Assembly: GCF_018449725.1 (NCBI RefSeq)
Contig: NZ_JAAVVC010000009.1
Location: 1 to 64,000 of the forward strand
Reading direction: 5' to 3'
DNA length: 64,000 bases
From: Pseudomonas sp. dw_612
Lineage (GTDB): Bacteria > Pseudomonadota > Gammaproteobacteria > Pseudomonadales > Pseudomonadaceae
The notes under the pieces: generated by a model
What the model was told of the DNA's origin: nothing
Databases searched by the model: none
Seen by the model: only the letters and a program-made list of their open reading frames with translations
Program-made: the position numbers and the translations under genes
Shown: positions 1-7,673 of the stretch, piece by piece
How positions within the stretch are numbered: position 1 is the stretch's first letter
Layout: every line of letters starts with the position of its first letter

Positions 1-373
1 TGGTGTACGCCACAATGAGTATTCACTAAGTGTTTAATTAGTTGATGGCAATGCACTGGCACTTATATTAATGAGTCCAACAAAGTGAGACACCTTCGAC
101 AAAAAGCAACTTAGCCCTATTTAATATTTAAATATTGAATTGTCAGACAATTCGCCCAGAACCCGCCACTAAAAACTATATTTCGATACCGCGACCCTTG
201 TTTCCGGGCACTTGCTGGAATACAACAATTTGACCTCAAAAAAGTACTAGACGTTTGATTTCAAATTGTGTCAGTTTTCTTTCGCCTTCATTGGGCGAGT
301 GATAGGACGATCTCGCCAGAGATTGTCGCTATCGGACAAAAACTGTTCCATTGCTTAACAAGGAAGTGTGTTT
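1..373 (+). promoter_or_regulatory. AT-rich leader upstream of aprA
   Basis: No convincing gene lies here, and the composition is clearly more AT-rich than the coding DNA that follows. It must carry the aprA promoter, but I cannot place -35/-10 boxes with confidence. A dyad, GGCGAG (294-299) with CTCGCC (312-317), sits in the probable 5' untranslated region. The ribosome binding site is AGGAAG at 361-366. Its context ACAAGGAAG resembles an RsmA/RsmE-binding GGA motif. Gac/Rsm control of aprA is known in related pseudomonads; its action here is inference. Confidence 0.5.
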
Positions 374-1828
374 ATGTCGAAAGTAAAAGCCAAAGCTATT
401 GATTCCGCCGAACTGGCCTTTCAGCCACTGCAAGCACTGGCCGCTCCGAGTTCTGCGTTCAACCAGATCAATAGTTTCAGCCATCAGTATGACCGTGGCG
501 GCAACCTTACGGTCAATGGCAAACCCTCCTTCTCGGTGGATCAAGCCGCGACTCAACTGCTGCGCGATGGTGCTGCCTGGCACGATCTCAACGGCAGCGG
601 CAAGATCGAACTGACCTACAGCTTCCTGACGTCCCAGACCTCGAATTTCAGCGGCCTGGGCGTCACCGGTTTCAGTCAGTTCAGCGCCCTGCAGAAAGCC
701 CAGGCCGTGCTCGCCATGCAATCCTGGGCCGATGTGGCCAACGTCACCTTTGCCGAAGCATCCAGGGGCGGCGACGGGCACATGAGCTTCGGTAACTACA
801 GCGGTGGTCAGGACGGCGCGGCGGCATTTGCGTTCCTGCCGGGCACCGAGCCGGGTTATGACGGTCAGTCCTGGTACTTGACCGGCAGCGGCTACAACGT
901 CAACAAGACCCCGGGCGTGAACAACTACGGGCGTCAGACACTCACCCATGAAATCGGCCACACCCTGGGCCTGTCTCACCCTGGCGACTACAACGCCGGC
1001 GAAGGCAACCCGACCTACAACGACGCGTCCTACGGCCAGGACACCCGTGGCTACAGCCTCATGAGCTACTGGAGTGAAAGCAACACCAGCCAGAACTTCA
1101 GCAAGGCCGGCGTTGAAGCCTATGCTTCCGGCCCGCTAATGGACGATATCGCGGCGATCCAGAAACTCTACGGCGCCAACCTCGAAACCCGTACCGGTGA
1201 CACCACCTACGGCTTCAATTCCAACGCCGGCCGTGACTTCCTGAGCGCTTCGTCGTCCGCCGACAAGCTCGTTTTCTCGGTCTGGGACGCGGGCGGCAAG
1301 GACACCCTGGATTTCTCCGGTTTTACCCAAAACCAGAAAATCAACCTCAATGACGCCTCGTTCTCCGACGTTGGCGGCCTGGTCGGTAACGTGTCCATTG
1401 CCAAAGGCGCGATCATCGAGAACGCCATCGGCGGTTCGGGCAACGATCTGTTGATCGGTAACAGCGTGGCCAACGAACTGAAGGGCGGTGCCGGCAACGA
1501 CCTGATCTACGGCGCGGGCGGTGCGGACAAACTGTGGGGCGGTTCGGGTTCGGACACCTTCGTGTTTGCCGCCAGTACTGATTCCAAGCCAGGTGCAGCC
1601 GATCAGATCCTCGATTTTGTCAGCGGTCTGGACAAGATCGACCTGACTGGCATCACCAAAGGCGCAGGCCTGCACTTCGTGAACTCGTTCACCGGTGCGG
1701 CAGGCGATGCGGTGCTGACCTCTTCGGGCGGCAACAGCCTGTTGTCGGTGGACTTCTCTGGGCACGGCGTGGCTGATTTCCTGGTCAGCACCGTTGGCCA
1801 GGCAGCAACCACGGACATCGTGGCCTGA
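374..1828 (+). CDS. aprA: Alkaline metalloprotease AprA (serralysin, RTX)
   Basis: Secreted zinc endopeptidase of the serralysin family (M10B), 484 residues, close to the family's usual 475-485. The zinc site HEIGHTLGLSH is at residues 192-202 (H192, E193, H196, H202), with the Met-turn SLMSYW around M230. Calcium-binding RTX nonapeptides (GGSGNDLLIG, GGAGNDLIYG, GGSGSDTF) run from about residue 353 to 395. There is no N-terminal signal peptide; the C-terminal end TTDIVA fits the type I secretion signal of this family. The ATG at 374 is preferred over an in-frame GTG at 368 because AGGAAG at 361-366 is well spaced for it. The inhibitor and the AprDEF exporter follow on the same strand. In relatives it degrades host and milk proteins and flagellin. 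Confidence 0.97.
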   Translation: MSKVKAKAIDSAELAFQPLQALAAPSSAFNQINSFSHQYDRGGNLTVNGKPSFSVDQAATQLLRDGAAWHDLNGSGKIELTYSFLTSQTSNFSGLGVTGFSQFSALQKAQAVLAMQSWADVANVTFAEASRGGDGHMSFGNYSGGQDGAAAFAFLPGTEPGYDGQSWYLTGSGYNVNKTPGVNNYGRQTLTHEIGHTLGLSHPGDYNAGEGNPTYNDASYGQDTRGYSLMSYWSESNTSQNFSKAGVEAYASGPLMDDIAAIQKLYGANLETRTGDTTYGFNSNAGRDFLSASSSADKLVFSVWDAGGKDTLDFSGFTQNQKINLNDASFSDVGGLVGNVSIAKGAIIENAIGGSGNDLLIGNSVANELKGGAGNDLIYGAGGADKLWGGSGSDTFVFAASTDSKPGAADQILDFVSGLDKIDLTGITKGAGLHFVNSFTGAAGDAVLTSSGGNSLLSVDFSGHGVADFLVSTVGQAATTDIVA

Positions 1829-1842
1829 TACAAGGCAAAAAG

Positions 1843-1869
1843 GAGCACGGCGCGTAATGCGCCGCGCTC
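1843..1869 (+). promoter_or_regulatory. Stem-loop between aprA and inh
   Basis: GAGC-A-CGGCGC (1843-1853) pairs with GCGCCG-C-GCTC (1859-1869) around a five-base loop, 15 bases after the aprA stop. No T-run follows. It could be a partial attenuator, or an mRNA 3' end stabiliser that keeps aprA transcript above that of the downstream exporter genes. The fold is seen in the sequence; the role is inferred. Confidence 0.55.
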
Positions 1870-1925
1870 TGTCCTTGCATCCATACCCGCTGTGGGTGAG
1901 GCTACACCCCGGAGTAAAACGTCCT

Positions 1926-2348
1926 ATGACCCATAACGCCTTTACCTACAAAGCAACCGCGTGGCTATTGGCGACGCTGATGATGTTTTTTGGAGATGTA
2001 GCCATGGCAAGCAGCCTGAAATTAGCGGACCCCTCGGAGTTGGCGGGCCTTTGGCAAGCCACCCTCAACGCCCCGCAAGACACCGCTGAGTCCCAGGCAC
2101 TGCAGGACAAGCCGTCGAACGTTTGCACCCTCGATTTTCAAGAAAAACAGACCCTGGGTGACGGCGCCGAATGCCTCAGTGCCTGGCTGGAAGAACCTGC
2201 GATTGGCTGGTTCACCGAGCCGGACGGCATTGCGATCACGGGTAAAGAAGGCTCAAGAATTGTGTTTTTCAGCCGACAACGCGAAGGGCTTTACAAAAGC
2301 ACTTTGAAGTCAGGACTGATCATTACGCTCAAGCGCGCCGCGCAATAA
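1926..2348 (+). CDS. inh: Periplasmic alkaline protease inhibitor Inh/AprI
   Basis: Small periplasmic inhibitor (140 residues) that binds serralysins and protects the producing cell; family I38. A signal peptide of about 28 residues ends at DVAMA. The mature part has the expected two cysteines (SNVC and GAEC), which form a disulfide in the family, and the SELAGLWQ start region that inserts into the protease active site in known complexes. An in-frame upstream extension to 1794 runs through the inter-gene hairpin and is unlikely. The ATG at 1926 has GGAG 11 bases upstream. Its position directly after aprA supports the call. Confidence 0.9.
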   Translation: MTHNAFTYKATAWLLATLMMFFGDVAMASSLKLADPSELAGLWQATLNAPQDTAESQALQDKPSNVCTLDFQEKQTLGDGAECLSAWLEEPAIGWFTEPDGIAITGKEGSRIVFFSRQREGLYKSTLKSGLIITLKRAAQ

Positions 2349-2562
2349 GCGTAAGTACAAGAATCGACGCTCTCAGCGCTGGATATAAGGCCCATCAATG
2401 CAGTTATAGGCCGAAGATCAATAACCCTGACTCTCGTTTGATTAAAAAGAGTTGTTATTCATTTGTAAGCGATAACTAGCAAAGCGTGCCTCGGCTTGTG
2501 CGCAGGCAGTTAATTGAACCCTCGTCAAAGAATGGCGAGGACTATCATCTCAGGAAAAATCA
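2349..2562 (+). promoter_or_regulatory. Inter-gene region before aprD
   Basis: There are 214 bases without a gene between inh and aprD. A short stem CCTCGTC (2520-2526)/GGCGAGG (2534-2540) lies just before the aprD ribosome binding site. The AT-rich part (about 2430-2480) could hold a separate promoter for aprDEF, but no box is clear enough to mark. Confidence 0.35.
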
Positions 2563-4341
2563 ATGAAGATGGCGAAGGCCCCAGGCACCGCACCGTTATT
2601 CAAGGCACTGGGTGACTATAAGAGCATCTTGATCAGCGTCGGTTGTTTTACTGCACTCATCAACGTACTGATGTTGGTTCCGTCTATTTATATGCTCCAG
2701 GTGTATGACCGGGTGCTGTCTTCGCAAAACGAAACAACCCTGGCCATGCTGTCGTTAATGGTCGTCGGTTTCTTTGCCTTCATTGGCATGTTAGAGGTCG
2801 TTCGCAGTTTCATCGTCATCCGCATTGGCAGCCAACTGGAGCGCCGCTTCAATCTGCGGGTCTATCAGGCCGCGTTCGAGCGCAACCTGTTCCAGGGCGA
2901 GGGCAACGCCGGACAATCGCTTGGGGATCTGACTCACATTCGCCAATTCGTCACCGGCCCTGCGCTGTTCGCTTTCTTTGATGCGCCGTGGTTCCCGGTG
3001 TATTTGTTTGTGATCTTCCTGTTCAACGTCTGGCTCGGCGTGTTGGCAACGGCCGGTGCGGTGTTGCTGATCGGCCTGGCGTGCCTCAACGAGGCGATGA
3101 CCAAAAAGCCCTTGGGCGAAGCCGCAGGGTTTTCCCAGAAGTCCAGCCAACTGGCCACCAGTCACCTGCATAACGCCGAAACCATCCAGGCCATGGGCAT
3201 GCTCGGCGTCTTGCGCAAGCGCTGGTTCCAGGTGCATTCGCGTTTCCTCGGCTTGCAGAATCAGGCCAGCGACACTGGCGCAGTGATCAGCTCGCTAAGC
3301 AAAACCTTGCGCCTGTGCCTGCAATCGCTGGTGTTGGGATTGGGCGCATTGCTGGTGATCAAGGGTGACATGACCGCCGGGATGATGATCGCAGGGTCGA
3401 TTTTGATGGGCCGCGTCCTGAGCCCCATCGATCAACTGATCGCCGTGTGGAAGCAATGGAGTGGCGCCAAACTCGCGTACCGTCGTCTGGACTCGCTGCT
3501 GCAAGCCTATCCGCCGAGCGACGATGCCATGGCACTGCCGGCCCCCAAGGGCCAGATCACTTTTGAGCAAGTCAGCGCCGGTCCACCGGGTAAACGCGCG
3601 GCGACCTTGCACATGGTCAATTTCAGCCTGGGCGCCGGGGAAGTGCTGGGCGTGCTCGGCGCCTCGGGTTCCGGCAAGTCGACGCTGGCCCGGGTGCTGG
3701 TCGGCGTGTGGCCGACCCTCGGCGGCACGGTGCGGCTTGACGGCGCCGACATCCATCGTTGGAACCGCGACGACCTCGGTCCGTACATCGGCTATCTGCC
3801 CCAGGACATTGAGTTGTTCAGCGGCAGCATTGCGGAAAACATCGCGCGTTTCCGGGAGGCCGACCCGCAGAAAGTCGTTGAAGCGGCCCAACACGCCGGT
3901 GTCCACGAACTGATCCTGCGCATGCCCCAAGGCTACGACACCATGCTCGGCGAAGACGGCAGCGGTTTGTCCGGCGGCCAGAAGCAGCGCGTGGCTCTGG
4001 CCCGTGCGTTGTACGGCAACCCGAGCCTGGTGGTGCTGGATGAACCCAACTCCAACCTCGACACCGTCGGCGAAGCAGCACTGGCCGGCGCCATCGCGCA
4101 CATGAAAGCTCGCGGCACCAGCGTGATTCTGGTCACCCATCGCTCCTCGGCATTGGCCCAGGCCGACAAGTTGCTGGTGCTCAACGACGGTCGCTTGCAG
4201 GCCTACGGCCCAAGTCAGGAAGTGCTCAAGGCGCTGTCCGGCAATCAATCGGCAAATCAGGAACAAAAACCCGCGCAGGCACCGGGCGGGCTCAGCATGA
4301 GCCGGCAGTATCAGCCCACGACAAGGAATTCGGGTGTATGA
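2563..4341 (+). CDS. aprD: Type I secretion ABC transporter AprD
   Basis: Inner-membrane ATPase of the AprDEF type I secretion system, 592 residues, typical of AprD/PrtD. The membrane domain spans roughly residues 20-300. The nucleotide-binding domain has Walker A GASGSGKST at 366-374, signature LSGGQKQR from 469, and Walker B LVVLDEP with D493. The C39-peptidase-like extension of RTX-toxin transporters is absent, as expected for protease exporters. A second ATG two codons later is possible. The stop overlaps the aprE start by four bases, so the genes are translationally coupled. Likely substrates are AprA and the two downstream lipases. Confidence 0.96.
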   Translation: MKMAKAPGTAPLFKALGDYKSILISVGCFTALINVLMLVPSIYMLQVYDRVLSSQNETTLAMLSLMVVGFFAFIGMLEVVRSFIVIRIGSQLERRFNLRVYQAAFERNLFQGEGNAGQSLGDLTHIRQFVTGPALFAFFDAPWFPVYLFVIFLFNVWLGVLATAGAVLLIGLACLNEAMTKKPLGEAAGFSQKSSQLATSHLHNAETIQAMGMLGVLRKRWFQVHSRFLGLQNQASDTGAVISSLSKTLRLCLQSLVLGLGALLVIKGDMTAGMMIAGSILMGRVLSPIDQLIAVWKQWSGAKLAYRRLDSLLQAYPPSDDAMALPAPKGQITFEQVSAGPPGKRAATLHMVNFSLGAGEVLGVLGASGSGKSTLARVLVGVWPTLGGTVRLDGADIHRWNRDDLGPYIGYLPQDIELFSGSIAENIARFREADPQKVVEAAQHAGVHELILRMPQGYDTMLGEDGSGLSGGQKQRVALARALYGNPSLVVLDEPNSNLDTVGEAALAGAIAHMKARGTSVILVTHRSSALAQADKLLVLNDGRLQAYGPSQEVLKALSGNQSANQEQKPAQAPGGLSMSRQYQPTTRNSGV

Positions 4342-5687
4342 GCAGCGCACGCATGAATACTGAAAACGAAGCAACGATGGAACACGACTACATCGCCGAG
4401 CGCCCCGAACGCGATGCCAAATTCTTCGCGCGCATGGGCTGGATTCTGGCGATCGTCGGCGCCGGCAGTTTCTTCACCTGGGCCAGCCTCGCGCCGCTGG
4501 ATCAAGGGATTCCAGTGCAAGGCACGGTCGTCGTCTCCGGCAAACGCAAAGCCGTGCAGTCGATTGGCAACGGCGTGGTCAGCCGGATTCTGGTGCGCGA
4601 AGGGCAGGCGGTGAAACAAGGCCAGCCGCTGTTCCAGCTCGACCAGACCCAGGCCGCTGCGGATGTTGATTCGCTGCAGGCGCAATACCGCATGGCCTGG
4701 GCCAGCGTGGCCCGTTGGGAAAGCGAACGGGACAACCTCAAGCAAGTGACTTTCCCCGCCGAACTGAGTAAGGACGCCGATCCACGCCTGGCCTTGGTCC
4801 TCGAAGGCCAGCGCCAATTGTTCAGCAGCCGCCGCGAAGCCTACGCCCGTGAACAGGGTGGGCTGCGCGCCAATATCGAAGGCGCCAGCGCGCAATTGAC
4901 CGGCATGCGCCGTGCGCGCACCGACCTGACGGCCCAGGCCAGCTCGCTGCAACAGCAGTTGAGCAACCTTCAGCCCCTGGCGGACAACGGCTACATCCCG
5001 CGTAATCGCTTGATGGAGTACCAGCGTCAACTGTCGCAAGTGCAGCAGCAACTGGCGGAGAACACCGGCGAAAGTGGTCGGGTGGAGCAGGGCATCCTCG
5101 AAGCGAAACTCAAGCTGCAGCAGCACATCGAGGAATACCAGAAAGAAGTCCGCACCCAATTGGCCGACGCGCAACTCAAAAGCGTGACCCTGAAGGAGCA
5201 ACTGACTTCCGCCGGGTTCGACCTGCAACACCGCGAGATCATCGCCACCGCCGACGGCATTGCGGTCAACCTCGGGGTGCATACCGAAGGCGCCGTGGTG
5301 CGCCAGGGGGAAACCCTGTTGGAAATCGTGCCCCAAGGCACCACCCTGGAAGTGGAAGGGCACTTACCGGTCAATCTGATCGACAAGGTCGGCACTCACT
5401 TGCCGGTGGACATTCTGTTCACCGCGTTCAACCAGAGCCGCACTCCGCGAGTGCCGGGCGAAGTCAGCCTGATTTCCGCCGACCAGATGATCGACGAGAA
5501 AACCGGCGCGCCGTATTACGTACTGCGCAGCAGCGTCAGTGACCAGGCCATGGAAAAACTCCACGGGTTGGTGATCAAGCCCGGCATGCCCGCAGAAATG
5601 TTCGTGCGCACCGGTGAACGTTCACTCCTCAACTATTTGTTCAAGCCGCTGCTCGACCGGGCAAACTCCGCGTTGACCGAGGAATAA
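4338..5687 (+). CDS. aprE: Type I secretion membrane fusion protein AprE
   Basis: HlyD-family periplasmic adaptor, 449 residues, that links AprD to the outer-membrane channel AprF. There is a short cytoplasmic N-terminus and one membrane segment at about residues 32-52 (GWILAIVGAGSFFTWASL). A lipoyl/beta-barrel half motif follows (GTVVVSGKRKAVQS), then a long Q-rich coiled coil of about residues 100-290, and a C-terminal HlyD domain including EGAVVRQGETLLEIVP. It overlaps aprD by four bases and ends two bases before aprF, consistent with one operon. Another in-frame ATG at 4353 is possible. Confidence 0.95.
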   Translation: MSSARMNTENEATMEHDYIAERPERDAKFFARMGWILAIVGAGSFFTWASLAPLDQGIPVQGTVVVSGKRKAVQSIGNGVVSRILVREGQAVKQGQPLFQLDQTQAAADVDSLQAQYRMAWASVARWESERDNLKQVTFPAELSKDADPRLALVLEGQRQLFSSRREAYAREQGGLRANIEGASAQLTGMRRARTDLTAQASSLQQQLSNLQPLADNGYIPRNRLMEYQRQLSQVQQQLAENTGESGRVEQGILEAKLKLQQHIEEYQKEVRTQLADAQLKSVTLKEQLTSAGFDLQHREIIATADGIAVNLGVHTEGAVVRQGETLLEIVPQGTTLEVEGHLPVNLIDKVGTHLPVDILFTAFNQSRTPRVPGEVSLISADQMIDEKTGAPYYVLRSSVSDQAMEKLHGLVIKPGMPAEMFVRTGERSLLNYLFKPLLDRANSALTEE

Positions 5688-5689
5688 GG

Positions 5690-7054
5690 ATGTTCGGCTG
5701 TATGAATAAGCTCTCCATGCTCGGGGCAGCCCTGGCGTTGCTGACCTGCAACAGTGCGATGGCCCTGGGGCCGTTTGAAATTTACGAACAAGCGTTGCGC
5801 AATGACCCGGTGTTCCTCGGCGCCATCAAGGAACGGGATGCCGGCCTTGAAAACCGCATCATTGGCCGCGCCGGGCTGTTGCCCAAGATTGGTTACACCT
5901 ACAACAAGGGGCGTAACACCTCCAAGGTCACCCAGATCAATGAAGGGCGGCCAGACTTCACCGAAGACCGCAACTACAGCAGTTACGGCTCGACCCTGAG
6001 CCTGCAACAACCGCTGCTCGACTACGAGGCTTACGCGTCGTACCGCAAAGGCGTCGCGCAATCGCTGTTCGCTGACGAAGCCTTTCGCGGCAAGAGCCAG
6101 GAATTGCTGGTGCGGGTGCTGGAGAACTACACCAAGGCGTTGTTCGCCCAGGATCAGATCGACATCGCCCTGGCGAAGAAAAAGGCCTTCGAACAACAGT
6201 TCCAGCAGAACGAGCACATGTTCCGCCAGGGTGAGGGCACGCGGACCGATATTCTGGAAGCCGAGTCCCGTTACGAACTGGCCACGGCCGAGGAAATCGA
6301 AGCTCGGGATGAGCAGGACGCGTCGTTGCGAGAGTTGGGCGCGCTGATCGGCGTGCCGGCGATCAACATCGGCGACCTGGCGCCACTGGACCAGAACTTC
6401 CAGACCTTCGCCCTGCAACCGGCCAATTACGACACGTGGCACGAGATGGCGGTGGCCAACAACCCGAACCTGGCCTCCCAACGCCAGGCCGTGGAAGTGG
6501 CGCGCTACGAGGTCGAACGCAACCGCGCCGGGCACCTGCCGAAAGTCAGCGCTTATGCGTCGGTGCGCCAGAACGAATCGGAGAGCGGCAACACCTACAA
6601 CCAGCGTTACGACACCAACACCATTGGTATTGAAGTCAGCGTGCCGCTGTATGCCGGTGGTGGGGTGTCGGCCATGACCCGTCAGGCCAGCCGCACCATG
6701 GAGCAGGCCGAGTACGACCTGGACGGCAAGACCCGGGAAACCCTGATCGAACTGCGCCGTCAGTTCAGCGCCTGCCTGTCGGGGGTGAACAAGCTGAAGG
6801 CTTATCAAAAGGCCCTGACCTCCGCCGAAGCGCTGGTGGTGTCGACCAAGCAAAGCATCCTGGGTGGTGAGCGGGTCAACCTCGATGCACTGAATGCCGA
6901 ACAACAACTATTTACCACCCGCCGCGATTTGGCCCAGGCACGCTATGACTACCTGATGGCGTGGACCAAGCTGCATTACTACGCCGGGACGTTGAATGAG
7001 CAGGATCTGGCGAAAGTTGACGAGGCGTTTGGACGGGGGGGATTCAAGCAGTGA
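5690..7054 (+). CDS. aprF: Type I secretion outer-membrane channel AprF (TolC family)
   Basis: TolC-like outer-membrane channel completing AprDEF, 454 residues. A signal peptide (MNKLSMLGAALALLTCNSAMA) is preceded by four extra residues if the ATG at 5690 is used; the ATG at 5702 is also possible. AGGAATAAGG supports 5690. Two TolC repeats are visible: helices such as ENYTKALFAQDQIDIALAKK and the later LDALNAEQQLFTTRRDLAQA are characteristic. The gene is two bases after aprE. A stem-loop follows its stop at once, so the operon probably ends or is attenuated here. Confidence 0.95.
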   Translation: MFGCMNKLSMLGAALALLTCNSAMALGPFEIYEQALRNDPVFLGAIKERDAGLENRIIGRAGLLPKIGYTYNKGRNTSKVTQINEGRPDFTEDRNYSSYGSTLSLQQPLLDYEAYASYRKGVAQSLFADEAFRGKSQELLVRVLENYTKALFAQDQIDIALAKKKAFEQQFQQNEHMFRQGEGTRTDILEAESRYELATAEEIEARDEQDASLRELGALIGVPAINIGDLAPLDQNFQTFALQPANYDTWHEMAVANNPNLASQRQAVEVARYEVERNRAGHLPKVSAYASVRQNESESGNTYNQRYDTNTIGIEVSVPLYAGGGVSAMTRQASRTMEQAEYDLDGKTRETLIELRRQFSACLSGVNKLKAYQKALTSAEALVVSTKQSILGGERVNLDALNAEQQLFTTRRDLAQARYDYLMAWTKLHYYAGTLNEQDLAKVDEAFGRGGFKQ

Positions 7055-7055
7055 T

Positions 7056-7078
7056 GGGGTGGTCTTGAGGGCCACCCC
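7056..7078 (+). terminator. Stem-loop after aprF
   Basis: GGGGTGG (7056-7062) pairs with CCACCCC (7072-7078) around a nine-base loop, starting two bases after the aprF stop. The downstream sequence is C/T-rich rather than a clean T-run. It is probably a terminator or mRNA-stabilising hairpin for aprDEF. Confidence 0.55.
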
Positions 7079-7083
7079 TCTCC

Positions 7084-7570
7084 CTAACCCTCTCCCCAAA
7101 GGGGCGAGGGGACTGACCGAGTTGTTCTTGGAGCTACATCGACCTGAAAAACCGAGCCGAACTCAGGTTTGAACGGCATGCAGATCGGCTCCCTTTCCCC
7201 TCTCCCCAGAGGGGCGAGGGGACTGACCGAATTGTTCTTTCGAACTAGTTCGACCTGAAAAACCGAGCCGAACTCAGGTTTGAACAGCACGCAGATCGGC
7301 TCCCTTTCCCCCTCTCCCCAGAGGGGCGAGGGGACTGACCGAATTGTTCTTTCGAACTAGTTCGACCTGAAAAACCGAGCCGAACTCAGGTTTGAACGGC
7401 ACGCAGATCGGCTCCCTTTCCCCCTCTCCCCAGAGGGGCGAGGGGACTGACCGAATTGTTCTTTCGAACGACATCGACCTGAGAAACCGAGCCGAACTCA
7501 GGTTTGAACGGCACGCAGAACGGCTCCCTTTCCCCCTCTCCCCACTGGGGAGAGGGCTGGGGTGAGGGGT
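7084..7570. repeat. Tandem 110-112 bp repeats after aprF
   Basis: About four near-identical tandem units lie between aprF and the first autotransporter gene. The marker GACTGACCGA recurs at 7111, 7221, 7333 and 7445, giving spacings of 110, 112 and 112 bases. Each unit carries a partial palindrome CCTCTCCCC/GGGGCGAGGGG and a second dyad, CCTGA(A/G)AAACCGAGCC followed by GAACTCAGGTTT. A fifth, partial copy of the palindrome ends the array near 7570. Short reading frames through the units are repeat artefacts. Function is unknown; see findings. Confidence 0.9.
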
Positions 7571-7673
7571 GAATCTTCAGCCAGACACACATTTAAGCAA
7601 CACCGCAAAACAGCACGACCACCCCCGCGGACAGGGGGCTAAAACTCTAAAAACGCCAAAAAAGCGAGAAGAC

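Noticed and set aside
7084..7592. Three short near-identical - strand proteins of 66-68 residues
   Set aside because: They arise from the 110-112 bp repeat units, share no ribosome binding site and lack protein-like composition.
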